A stretch of DNA of 64,000 nucleotides, taken from Hepsetus odoe. Lineage: Eukaryota > Chordata > Actinopteri > Characiformes > Hepsetidae. The position numbers and the translations under genes are program-made. Each line of letters starts with the position of its first letter. Position 1 is the stretch's first letter. The notes under the pieces were generated by a model. That model had not been told where the DNA came from and did not search any database. It was given only the letters and a program-made list of their open reading frames with translations. The stretch covers positions 21,405,111-21,469,110 of the forward strand of contig CM029372.1 of the NCBI GenBank assembly GCA_017165825.1. Reading direction: 5' to 3'. Below are positions 10,054 through 23,900 of this stretch, in pieces.

Positions 10054-13000
10054 CATTAATTGTGAACATGTCACTGCTCTGGATAAGAGCATCTGCTAAA
10101 TGCAGCAAATGTAATAATTATTTTTAAGCTCATGGCCATTATAGATTTCATCTTTCGGAAGATGCAAAAAGTAGAAATTATGCTTCATTCATCTGTCTTC
10201 TGGGTTTAATTTGATTAAATTGCAGATAAATTACTGCACCAAATAATTGAGAATTTAAAAACAATACACATCTCAATACACAACACATGATGTTCTAGAT
10301 ATGTCTCTGCAGACAATCTTATTTGAGAATCCCAAGACATCTAAATGAGCTCAGTCCTGTTGCATGAGGATTTAGGTTCATGCACGTCTGAGTTCTTGTC
10401 TGTCTTTGTGCAGTATGTGAAGCTGATGAACTTTCAGGAGGAGGTGCGGGCCCACAGGGATTTGGACAGTTTCCTGGCGCAGGCCAGTATCCTGCTGGAT
10501 GAAAAGGCTGCCTCTCTGGATGAGGTGCTGCGACGTATGCTGGAACATGTGGGCTGGGATGACCCCCAGCAGGAGGCCACCAGTGCTCTGTTCACTGATG
10601 CTGGTGGACAGGAGGCCAGTGGTGAGCCCCAAGCAGCCTGCTCCATACAAAAAGGCTGAAAGTACTAGCAGACCAGACCTACTCTGCCATTGCCTTTGAG
10701 CATCTGATACGGGCTCATTAATGAAAGCTCGTAAAGTCTTTGAAAAGAATTAAGTGGATTTCAATTAAGGATCACTCATGGGTTAAATTGATTCCATTAA
10801 AGGGATGGTCTTTTTAAAAGGATCATTATTTTTTGTATCCTTGTGTGTACTTGCTGGTGTAATCTACGTTCGTAATTCTCTCAGTGCACCTGCTGACCGA
10901 AACCATCCAGGGTGTGACAGCCACGGCGACTGGGGTGCGCTACCAACAGTCTTGGCTTTGTGTGCTGTAAGTGACAATCCTGCTTGCTTCTCATGTTTTC
11001 TTTCTCGTTTGGACCTTACAAAGCTCAGAAACAACACTACATCACAGAGGTGACATCTGTTCATGTTCAGACTGTAAAATGTGTGATGCATGCCACTTAA
11101 TTCAATAGTGATGTCTTTTATCTGCTTGTTGTTTGTGGCAGATGTAATGTGAAAAGCTTGCAGCGGCGGTGCGTCTGCATCTCTCGGTTGGAACGGCCTC
11201 AGAACTGGGGGGTGAACTGCTGTGAAGTCCGTTTTGTCATTCTCATCCTGGCACCACCTAGAACTGTGAGCATCTGCTTATTCATGTCCTGAAATGGCCT
11301 TAAAGCCTGTTTGCTCAGGACCTTAGCAGTTCACCGTTTCTCTTTCTTGCCCTTAAGGAGTATTTACTTATTCAGCAGGGCTGACCATCTTGAAAGGCAT
11401 TAAGCCAGCACAGTGTTGTGATTTCCTGCTGTTTTTTTTACTTGTCTGTTAATAATGAGATTTATTGATTATGTTTGTGGAGGGAAATTACCAAACCAGC
11501 CCAGGACTCAGATCTCTGAATCTGAGTCTTGGTTTCTCTGTGTTTCTTCCTCATGTTCTCGTGTTTTTCCATAACATCAGTCTCCTTTACCCAAAGTGAA
11601 AGTGACTGTGTGTCATTGTGAAGACACAGCATAGTACAGCACTATGCTGCAGCACTATAAACATCATATAGCGGTTGCCTAGTGGTTAGGGAGTTGCCCC
11701 TGCATCGGAAGATTGTGGGTTTGATTCCCCACCTGCAGGTTGCCCTGAGGTACCCTTGAGCAAGGTACTGTCCACATCACTGCTCCCTGGGTGCTTTCAA
11801 TAGCTGCCTACTGCTGCAATTTCTGCTGTCCAATTTCGTTGTGGTTCACTGTGTGCTGTGCTGTGACCTCACAATGACAAGGGTTGTCACTTTCACTTTT
11901 TTTCACTTTTTCATATCTCGATTCAACCCACTTCTCTGCAGAAAAGTACCAAGACGGCTATAGAGCTTGGGCGCACTTTTGCCACCTTATTCTCAGACAT
12001 CACCTTCAGACAGAAGCTGCTGGAGACAAAGACTCAGGAGGACTTCAAGCAGGAGCTGGTGCACCAGAGGCAGCTGCTCTCCTCTGCCATCCACAAGGCC
12101 TGCATGGAAGAAGAGAATGGTCCACACAACAGTGAACCACTAAAGGTCTGAGCCAGTCCTGATTTTGTACCCCATTGATGACTAGTGCCACTGTATAGCT
12201 GAGTATAGTATTAGTGTAGTGTAGTACAGTATTTACAACTGCAGGTATTGCTGGCAAGAAAAAGCATGTTGTCACTTTAAATGTTTCTTTTTTTGTACTT
12301 TTTGTAATTAAAAGAAAGTGACTGGTTGTCGTTGTAAAACACAGCACACAGTGAAACACAACTAAATGCAATCTCTGCTTTTCACCCACACACACATACA
12401 GCAGGAGGGAGCTATTAAAAGAGCTCAGGGAGCAGTGTTGGGAACGGTACCTTGCCCACAGGTACCTCAGGGCAACCTTCTAGTTTGTGAATTGAACCCA
12501 TGACCTTCCAATCCTGGGGTCTAATCCCTAACCGCTAGGCCACCACTGCCCTGCAGTGAACTGTTGACAGTTTAAAACAGAATTACAGCAAAGTCAAATT
12601 TTCTAAAAACGTGTATATTTAATGAGTTTGCCAAACTAACTACATACGGTGCTGTAAAAAAAAAACTCATTTCTGATTTCCTCTGTTTTTGTTTATTCAC
12701 AACACTAAATAGTTTTTAATCTCCCAAAATATAATATAAGAAGGAAAACCTAAGCAATTAAGGCACTGTTTACAAATGATCTTGTGATTTATTGAAGGAA
12801 AAAACTCAACAACCCCTATATCAACCATATGCATAAACAATTGGAAACCCTTCTGCTAACTGGAAACAAGCCTTTGGAATTGCTGTGTAAAAAACTTTGG
12901 TTAGATCTACTCTACAATACTCTTTTAGATCAGTTACACTGGAAGGTTTTACCCTTTTGAGATCCTTCTCCAGTGGCATGGTGCCACAGTTGGTGACTTG

Positions 13001-16000
13001 GTCATCCCACAGGAAGAAAGTCCTGGAAGTGGCCTGGGACCTTTCTGTGCAGAGTTTATTATCCCTGTGTTTGAGTGGGTTTCCCCTCGGGTTTCCTTCA
13101 ACAGTCAGAAGACATGTATGTCAGGTGAATTAGAGATGTTAAATTGACCCCTGGGTGTGTGTGTGTGTTTTATCTGTGTGTCTGCCCTGTGATGGACTGG
13201 CGACTTGTCCAGGGTGTTTTTCAACCTTCCGGATAAGTGGTCAAGATAATGAGTGAGATAAGTGAGAGATCCAGTCTTGGTCTTGACTTTGACAAGGCCA
13301 CACCAAAGTCTTAAATGTATTGTTTTTCAGACATTCAAAGGAAGATCTGTTTTGTTAGTGCTTGCTCCTCCTTCCCCCTCCTGAAAAGTTGCCCAGGTCC
13401 TGAAGCAATAAAGCATCTCCGCAACAACGCACTACCACCAGTGTGTTTGAGTGTGGGCTTGATGATCCTACCATGGACAGCTGCATTAACTTTAGATCAG
13501 GTGTAACAGGATCCATGTGTTTCAAAATGCTTCACTTTTGACTCATCTGTACTGAACACAACAAGGTGTTTTTTGACAGATGTTAAACTAATATTTCTGG
13601 ATTAAGGCTGGACAGACTAGCCTTTATTTTTGCTGAGTGTCTTTCTAAAGGTGGGATCAATGACATTAACTGAGCTACGAGAACCCTGTAGTTCTTTAGA
13701 TGTTGTTCTAGATTCTTCTGTGGCTTCCATCAAATGGGTTTTCATGAACTATTCTGATCATTTTGCTAGACTGGCCCTTCGCTGGTTCATTGGAGTGACA
13801 CTGTTAAAGAAACTGATATGTATTTTATTATTCATTTTTTCGCTTGATTTCTTTATCAGCCTTTTTGGGGTTTCTTTTGATCGAGGCAAAGTGTGTTTTT
13901 AGAGAATTTCACATTGCTGTAAAGGTTATATATTTAAAAAATGTCTAGATTCAACAGGGCATGCACCAAAAAAACTGAGGTGTGTTTTTTCTAACCTCTT
14001 ATCACTTAAATGTAGCTAATTGCTAGGTTAAGTGAAAATGCATTTAGTTTTTTTTTCTTTTTTTTTTTCTTTTTTTAATAACTCATGTATTACTGCGGTG
14101 GTGGACCTTTGCCTCAAGAGGTCCCGGGTTCAAACCTCACCTCTGACACTACCACCACTGGGTCCCTGAGCAAGACCCTTAACCCTGAGTTGCTCCAGGG
14201 GGACTGTCCCTGTAATTAGGAGATGGAAGTCGCGCTGGATAAGAGCGTCTGCTAAATGCTGTAAATGTTATGAAAAAAACAAAAATGAAATCAGAAAGGG
14301 GCAAATGTTTTCACAGCACTCTTTGTAAAAGGCTACATTTTGCCCTGGCTTATGCAGGCAATTTTAAGTCGTTATGTAGCTCGCTATTGAGAACTTCCTA
14401 CATGCAGACCACCCAGTGCCTGTGCTCTACCTTAATAAAGAGCTTCTCTTTGCCTACTTACAAAAAAGAAAGAAAGAAAAACTCTATTAGGCAAGAGCAA
14501 GGAACAGCAAGCAGCCGCATAGCAGCTCAGCCAAGCCTGCCTCGTGTTCCCTGGCACCCACACATCCCTTGCCTCTTGCATAGATGAGTTATTTCCTTAT
14601 GAATAGCTTTCTAATATAAGCAGTTTCTTTCCTCACTGCGCTGAGCTGGCTCACCCGTTGTACCGAAGACAAGTGTTTCCATTGTTTACACACGCTGCTG
14701 TGTTAAGAATTGGAAAAGTAATTCAGTTATCCATAGGAACAAATGTTTAAACATTTACGAGAGGAACAATCTATAGGGCTTTTCCTGCTGCACACAAGGA
14801 GATTGAAAAACTCACTAGCAGCTGTTTTTCAGCACAGTACAGGCTTTCAGCACAGCCTATCTAAATTAATCTGGTCCTGCTTTTTGTTAAAGCACAATGA
14901 TAATGAAAGAAAGCTGTAGATGTTGAGAAATGCTAAGATATACAGTGCATTGGCAAGTCATATACAACAACAGAGCACAAACAAAGTGGATGTGCAGCCT
15001 TAATTTGAAAAAAAAAACCTTATTTGATGTATGTTCCAAGACTAACCTGGTTTTTGGGTGTTGCTATTTTGTGTTTTCATGCAGGCAGTAGATTTTCTGA
15101 GAGCTGGTTACGGTGTTTATGAAGACCTCTGTCGCAGACTCCCTTATTACCTCTCTGATTTTACTGATGGTGAGTGAACCCATTCTTCAGTGGTGAGTTT
15201 TATCATTATTGCTACTTTCCAGGAATTTTGATTGGAAATTGTTTAAAAATGGTGGTTTTGTGTCAAAGGAGATCACATGTATGTATACATATACAGTCAG
15301 TCAGTCATTTTCTGCCGCTTGTCCCAAGCGGGGTCACGGGGGAGTGCTGGAGTCAATCCCAGCGCACACAGGGCGAAGGACGGGGGGGACACCCTGGACA
15401 GGTCGCCAGCCCATCACAGAGAGGAGCGTGACGGGGACGGCTCCTTGCTCAAGGGTACCTCAGGGAAACCTATTAGGAAGGGGTTCGAACCCCCGATCCT
15501 CCAATCAAGTAGCCAATGCCCTTACCACTAGACCACCGCTGCCCCATATACATATACAGATAATATTAAAAAAACATGTCCTAATAAAGTGAAATTTTAT
15601 TTTATGACAAAAAGTGGCTCTGATCTGTCAAGGCATGAAATCTAGAAGAGCTGAGCGTGTGCTCTGGTATCTGCTACCAAGGCACCAACAGATCCTTCCA
15701 GTTGTGGGGTGACAGTGGTCTAGTGAGACCTATGGCTAGAGCCTAGAGACCTATGGCTCAAGAAGTCCCAGGTTCAAATCCCACCTCTAGCACTACCACC
15801 ACCATCCCTGGGCAAGACCCTTAACCCTGAATTGCTCCAGGGGTCATAAGGCCCTGTAATCAAGCTCTGGCTAAAGGCCACAAATGCAAATGCAGTTCTG
15901 TTAGTTGCAGGAACATGAAGTAGCTTGAATTGTATGAACAGATGAGTTTGTAGAAAAACATCCTTGATAAAATGGAGATCTGGGGAATTTGAAGGCCAAG

Positions 16001-19000
16001 TAAACACCCTGGATTCTTTGTCAAGGTGTTCCAGCAGAACATTGCCCAGAGCATGTTTCCTGCTTCCAATCCATTTAAAGAACTGACTGCTCATTTGATG
16101 CCTTATAAATCTGAACTCTAAAGAGGTGCATCTATAACGAGATAATCAATGTTGTTCATCTCACCCATTAGTAGTTTTTATGTTACACGGATTAGAAAAA
16201 ACTCCCTGCCCTGTATCTCCACTCATTGCTCAATTCATCAGCTCCACTTGCTATACAGGTGCACTTTGTAATATTAAATTACAAACTATTTGTTTCTTTG
16301 CATTATTTATTAGCTCCTCTTATCCCATTCATCAATGGTCAGGACCCCCTACAGGTCCATCATTGAGCAGGTTTTACTTGGTGATGGATGATTCTTGGCA
16401 AACAGTGGCAAGGTTGTATGTGTGCTGCACAGAGTGGATTACACAGACTGCTAGAGTGTATTTGCAAGGGAGTCAAGTCAAGTCAGTTTTATTTACATAG
16501 TGCTTTTTACAACTGTTGTTGTCACAGAGCAGCTTTACAGAATCCGGGTCCGAGCCCTGATTGGGTAAGGGCAACAGAGGCAAGGAAAAACTCCAAGACT
16601 TTAAAGGGGAACCCATCCTCCTCTGGTCGACACCGGAAATAAAGAAGGAAAGAGAGAAGAGAAAGTGCAAAGGGAGCTAATGATGTGGCTTAAGTATTTG
16701 TTATTCAGCACAGACCGTTTGAGTCTGCTGCTAAAACACTAAGCCAGATCTTAGTCAATGTCTTAACAGTGTGAACACAGCAGTAATTTATTATTTATTA
16801 CAGTATCACTGAGATGAATTGTCATGGGCAAATGAACATTCTAGCTAATGAAGAAAAACAAAGAAACAGCGCTCTAGCCAGTGCATGTATAACACACATG
16901 CTATATCATTTGATCTGGCCATGGTTCTCAAATGTTGCTGACTTGTATCCATTATTTCAGTATAGATAAAAGATATACTCTTTATATGTGGTTGTGGTGG
17001 TACTGTTAATAAGTACACAAACCAATGACTAACAGTCTCAGAAATCACTATTGGTATTATTGGTTTATGTAGTCGTAATCTAGACATCAACTGTTTATTT
17101 TGACAATACTTTTGGTAAGTAGTCTAATGTTAAATAATTTCCATCCATCCATCCATCCATTTTCTGCCGCTTGTCCCAAACGGGGTCGCGGGGGAGTGCC
17201 GGTGTCCAACCCAGTGCACACAGGGCGAGGACGGGGGACGCACCCTGGACAGGTCGCCAGCCCATCGCAGGGAGGAGCGGGACGGGGACGGCACCTTGCT
17301 CAAGGGTACCTTAGGGCAACCCACTGGGAAGGGGTTCGAACCCCCGATCTGCCGATCATGTGGCCAACACCCTAACCACCAGGCCACCGCTGCCCCGTTA
17401 AATAATTTATAAAGTATTATTTATTTTTTGGCATAACCATTTGAACTGTCTCATTTGCATAAGCCATTATGAAAAAATAGTTATTCTCACAACTATTGGC
17501 TCATTTTCTTATGCATTTAGGCATTTTATGTAAAACAAATTCTGTTGAGCATACACACTTTCCCTCAACTCTCCACATCCCTTTTCGTTTGTAATTTAAA
17601 GCATATGCATTTATAGTCAAATATGTACTGAATCATTTGTATCAAAGTGATTAGCAGAATCAGTATTGGCTAAGAAACTGACAAACGGATTGATATCCAG
17701 CTTCCAGAGTTCTGTAGAAAGTTTTTGCCTGTCTTGCCTTGATGGTGTGGAACTGTTTCTGCTGAAGCCTGAGGTACAAAAGTGAACACCTGTTGGGATG
17801 CATAGTTGAAGTGCATCCTCTGGGACAAGATTACATACTTCACATATTTCACATTTGAGCCAAAGCGTTGCTTATGTAGGAGTCTGGAGTGTTTCTGAAT
17901 GACAAGAGAGCACGCTGCAGGTGTTTGCATGTGCAGGATGCCTCTGTGAATGCAAGTTTAATAATCTTTACCACGTGTCAGCTGTAATGTGCACACCTTT
18001 GGATGGAGTGTGTGAGCTTAAAATCCCCCAAGATTCAGCAAACATTTGTACATCTATACTTACATGATCACTAAAGCAAAGCTGTTACTGGAGAAAAAGA
18101 CTTTCATCTTCCCAGCCGTCTATCTAAGCTGTCTTCAGGCATGGATAGAATTTAGTCCACCCAAAACAGGTAGGGATGTTCAAGAAGCTCAAATATAGTT
18201 GGATCCTCACTACACAGATTCAGGGGTTTCATTTTGCTGTAATATACATTTTCTAAGGCTGGAGTTCTAAAGCTGTAACCAGTGGCATGATGTACACATT
18301 GCAAAAATGAATTTGAGCCAACATTAGCAACATTAACATAACCAAGTACAAAGCAGGCAATGGTAGATACGATATGCAATTATGATTTGTGGACAGGTTA
18401 TATTTACTACTTGTAACAGTTTCATGTAACTCTTGTCAGGAGCTGTCATGTTTGCTGTCATGACACATGCTAATTTAGTCATTGGATCCAAGTATCTGTC
18501 ATGAGTTTCCCATGATGGTAACATGATAGTGTTTTATTTATGGTCATATTAAAAAAAAAGAAAAAAAAAAGGCACAAACGCATGGCAGACTTCAGGGTTT
18601 TTAAACTGAACTAGACAGGATCGAGAGACAAAAGACAAAACAGGTACACAGACAATGAAGAGGCGAGACTGGGACGGGCTGGCATTCCTTAAATACCTGG
18701 CAGGCCAGGTGAGGAGGTCTGGGTGTGACTAATGAGTGGTTGGATAGAAATTCCGGCTCAGACTTCTGGAGACTGGGACCGTGGTCATGGCTGGGGTTCA
18801 TGGTCACCGTGGCACTCATATAGCATTCTTGACAAATACATTACCTTGTTGCTGTTTGTATCTATAACCTTAGAGCATCAGCGGCCTGTGTTGCATTCTC
18901 CATAGTCTTTGTATTTTCCTATCATCACTGCAGCCGCTGGTTGTTGACAACAAGCGTTATCATCATCAGTGTCAATTATGGAAGCAAGCTGATACATCTT

Positions 19001-20879
19001 TTGCTCAAAAACACACTGTGATATGCTGTTTATACGACATACAGTCCATATTGTGATACTCTAAAGGAGCAAGTGGCAATATCACTGTTTTGTATCATGG
19101 AATCACAAAAGAGGAAATCATATGTTGTGTATTTTTCTTCACACACAGAAATTTAAATACCGATCATGCTGTGATAAGAGCAAATTGAAAGGAAACAGCA
19201 GAATCCATTATGGTTCAGTCAGTCAAATATTTGAAAAATAAATGATGAAAATAGAAATGATTGTCAGCTCTAATATATTTCACAGTGTCTGCATGTTGCT
19301 CTTGCCTCACAATTTTTTTTTTTTTTCTTTCACATTATTTCTTGAGCTGTGACTGTTTTGAAAAGGACATACAGGTGGAAATTCTGTGCTGCAAGAACCT
19401 CCTTTTAGTGTGAGCATGATACTCTAAAAAGTCAAGTAAAGTCAAGTGGTGTCATCTCACTCATATACACAACAAAAAAGACGTCCTCTTTGGATCATAA
19501 GTACAACATAAAGAGACAACACAGCTTTACTTAAATAAATAAATAAATAAATAACATTTTTAAAAAGGCAGCGGTGGCCTAGTGGTTAGGGAGTTGCCCT
19601 CAGATTGGAAGATTGAGGGTTCGATTCCCTCACCAGTGGGTTGCCCTGAGGTGCCCTTGAGCAAGGTGCTTTCAATAGCTGCCCCTTGCTGCACGTGTGT
19701 GTATGGGTGAAACGCAGAGGTCCAATTTCTCTGTGTTGTCCTGTGCTGCGTTTCACAATGACAAGAAAAGTCACTTTCACTTACTTCAGGCCAGACAACA
19801 GCATATTCAGTCTGAGTGAATGTGCTAAATGTCACGTGTTAAAGTATCTCTGCATTGTCTTAAAAATCTACATAAGTGGAAATGCAAGTTTATGTGTGTT
19901 GAAGGGGGAATTGTTGGAAGATGCAAAGTTTAAAGAACAAAGTTCAGAAAGACTGTGGGGCTGTGTTGTTTTCAGAAGCCAGACTGTTTGGATTAAGAAA
20001 ACTGGGATGGGGTGAAAAGTCCATAAAGGGTTGGGAAGCGATAATCCTAGTAGATTTATGGATGGATTTGTAAGTTAATACAGTGAAGTAAGGTGCTAAT
20101 TATCTGCACAACACTCTGGAGAGCTTGGAATATCACATTTCCTGAGTGATGCAGCTGAATGGGATCCTCTCTATGGTGCCTCTGCTTAAAGGTTGTGTAG
20201 GCACTGGTTGGCTCTTTTGGCCAGGGTGGTGATGGTGGTTCAGGTGAAATTCTATGCATTGTAATCACAATAGGAAAAAGTCGATCAGCACTGGCTATAA
20301 TCGGATAATTACATATAATTTAATGAAGAGTGAAGCATTTGTCCTTTGATCTTATTTATCTATATATGTTGAGAAATCACTCAAGTAGGTGCACTCACTG
20401 TGAGTGTGAAGGATGCGAAAGGAAAGCTGATGTTGAACTAATTTATTGGCCAAATTTAATCAACCTGGCTTGCATAAATGGCGCTGGAGGAACGTTTGCC
20501 CGACTTTGGCTGACAGAAATAAATGATGCCTGTCAAAGTGAAAATAGGCAGTGGTTCTTATTCATTGCTGCACAATGGTAAAGCAGACACAACTGTATGG
20601 TGCGACCAGTCAAAGCTTGTTTGTATCTTCTTTTGTTGTCAAGCTATGTTATGAATAAGGGGGGACACAGCTGGCTCAGATGAAACATAACTGCTGAATG
20701 TCACAGAACACCTGAGCAAGCACAAGAACCAGCTTCCAGCAACACATTCGCTTCCTGCATGTAGGTAGGGTCAGCAATCAGAAACCCTGCCCATGTTACC
20801 ATGTCACCTGTTGGGAGAGGAATCACTACAAACACAATGTTCAAATGTTCAAGATAATATATAAGTGTGTGTGCATATA

Positions 20880-20915
<36 letters not shown>

Positions 20916-23900
20916 CGCGCATGTGTAGATGCTCTTCCGTCCATTAAAAGTGGGCTTTATAAAATAGTGGCACTTTACAAAACTTGCTGAATTGTTACCT
21001 TCCCTTGACTTCTGATTCAGCAGAAAGAAATGCATAGGTTTCACTTCCATCACTTTGTAATTGGCCTACTTTCACATTTTTATGCTGAGTTACTAGGATA
21101 CAGAAAAGACTTATATATTAAGTTATTCAAGCGTCTTTATTAGTATAGAAATATTAATACTTCTGCAATAAAATTTCGGTCCTGGAAAACAGGTGAAGGT
21201 CATCAATCATTTGCGCTGTACAAATACACTAATGATGCAGTCTGGTTCATTTAATAGCCTGCAGCTCTAAACTGCTGTTCTTGCTGAGTGGACTGACTGA
21301 TATGCTGCTATGTTGCATGTCTCCTCAGGAATGTATGGAAGTAACAGATCCCTGCTGAAGTACACAACAACAGCCATCTTTCTCTATATCGCCATCCTGC
21401 TGCCTGCAATTGCCTTCGGCTCCCTCAACGATGAAAGCACGCGGGGGCAGATAGGTCTGTACTGCCCTGACATGTTTACATCATTGCTCAATCGGAGCGT
21501 TTTGCTCAGATCAGAGTTGCTTTCTGTTTGCTATTCAGGTTTGTAAGTGACCCACTTCTGCCATTAATGTGGTTACACCTTTGTCTTGAAAAGGCCCACA
21601 TTTGCATGCTTAATTATCAAATTAAGGCCACTGCTGACAAGCTGCTCACACTAGATAATGACAATGAAGAAAGTAAAAATAAATAGCCGACCTTCACAGA
21701 GACCCTACTTCCACTACATATTGTGTAATTAAGACATTATTAAAAAATATAATCAGTTTTTGCCATTTTTATAAAAAAAGAATTAATCTATTTTTACCCA
21801 ACAGTGACTGTATATTGGATTTATAGGCAGTTATACAGTCGCATACTCACATAGCAAAATTGCTTGGTCCTGATTTGAGTAGATCATATTTCTTGTCTTG
21901 TCTCTGAAAAGCGCATATCTGTGCCATATTTACTAAAGCAGATCCGATTTATGTCACATTAGTCCTGTAATGTGAACCTACACCGTAATTCATTATGCTT
22001 TATCTGTGCGAATGTCAGTCTTTGGTAGGCCGTGACATACTCTTATTGTATCCTGTCAAAACACGCCCCTGTGTATCTGTTTGTTTTCTATAAATGCATG
22101 TACCTTGTCTGCATAACTGCCATTGCCTGTCAGCTAAAAGCAATGAAACATAAATAGGATCAACCTTTCGTATCACTTTTTTTCACAAGCTCACATAAAC
22201 AATGAAGAGAGTAATCATTTCCTTTACTTCTCCCAGATGTCCAGAAGACCATTGTGGGCCAGAGTATTGGGGGTGTGATCTATTCCCTGTTCTCTGGCTC
22301 TCCTATGGTCATTCCTCTGACCACCGCTCCTCTTGCCATCTTCATCAGTGGTACATATTCATTATTCTCCTCATAGATTGTTTTGTTAACTGAAGTTCTC
22401 TGCAGTGGTGAATCATTGCCTGTTGTTCTGCTGTGGTGCTGCAGTTATCACAGGTATCTGTGATGATTATGACCTTGACTTCGCTGCGTTCTACGCCTGC
22501 ATTGGTCTATGGAATAGCCTGTTCCTGATACTGGGAGGCATCTTCAATGTCAGCTTGTTCATGAAGCTTTTCAAGCGGTCAGTGAAAAGACACGTATGAA
22601 GAAATATAACAATGCTTTCCTTACTTTCAGAGTTTTGACAGCATGCAGAAGCTTTGTTGCCTTGTTATGCTATAAAATATGAAATACAAATTGGATTCTG
22701 CTGATGCTTTCTTGTTATACTTGAAACTGGGACTTTCTTGCATCGTCTGCGTTTATTTTTTCATAAATATCCTTCACAACTACACAGCTTCTGTTCTCAG
22801 TGTGCCTTCAGTTACATGTTATGTCTTTGGATGCTTTGATAATGGACAAGATTCATTTATTAATGTTAGCTGTGTGTTCTCAGCTCCACAGAGGAAGTCA
22901 TAGCTTTATTCATCTCAATTGCCTTTGTGGGGGATGCAGTGAAAGGAACCATCAAAAGTAAGTTCACATGCCAGACAGAATATTTTGAGCATTCATTCAA
23001 ACAACCAAGCCAGTCTGATCTGAGGATGCCATCATGTTACTGGGTGAACAAAGGTCAGAAACAGAAACTTTAACACAGCAGCATCCTTCAGCTCTCTCTG
23101 GAGTACGTGGTCAGTTGGTAGAACCAAATCACCCAACAAAATCTGCTACCCTAGTTTATGCAAATTCAAGATCTGACTTTCAGGAAACACAAAATCAAAG
23201 AAATTCATATTTGAACTCTTGATTTCTCACAAATTTTCGCAAATTTCACAAATTCAGAAAAGTCCAGTCAATGGTAGGCTTTACTTCTTACCAGGGCTCA
23301 CCAGTCTCATCCACTGGTGTGACTGTAGATTTTCATTCCAATCAAGCTTTTATTAATTTACCGCAATCATTAGGTTTCAATCTTTAGTTCAGGCCAGTGA
23401 GCTATAAAAAGCAGTGGCTGTATCTGAAACTGAATACAGCTGTTTCAATGCATTGCTCTTTTATTAGCCTTTCGTTGTTGCCTTAGAGGTCAGTGCTGGG
23501 ATAAAGGCACCTCCATCCAAGTTATGTCTGGGATCTTTCGACTGGGTTAGGGTCAACATGACTGAGTGCCTTCCTGCCTCATTTGTTCTTTTCAGACACA
23601 GTCAGAGTTTCCCAACCCTGGTCCTGGATGACCCTTGCTCTGCAGATTTTGATGTTTTCCCTCCTCCGATCACACTAGTACCAACTATTCGGCTCTTTTA
23701 GAACCCCTTGCTAAGTTGGACAGGGTGTGTTAAAGAAATTCCAGGCCAGACCTGAAAATGATCGAATTGAAGTTCATGCCTGGATAGAAAGAAAGCTACA
23801 CCCACTTGCTAGTTTTTATTCTTTTCTTCTTTGTCTCAGTCTTCCATAAGTACTACAATGAGCAAACACAAGTAAACAGCAGTACAGTGGAGCTGCATCA

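Larger units (their letters stand above)
12649..14320. mobile_element. fossil DNA transposon with inverted ends, intron 7
   Basis: The left end 'ggtgctgtaaaaaaaaaact' with 'tttctgatttcctctgtttt' is mirrored at the right end (about 14272-14320, complement 'gtgctgtgaaaacatttgcc' and 'tttctgatttcatttttgtt'). The imperfect inverted repeats are about 40 bases. The type resembles fish elements starting cagtgctgtgaaaaagta. The interior holds no usable transposase frame. A repeat fragment lies at about 13090-13260 and a SINE B at 14093-14270. Confidence 0.65.

Noticed and set aside
15209..15592. 127-residue open frame
   Set aside because: It runs through the SINE C insertion and its target duplications.
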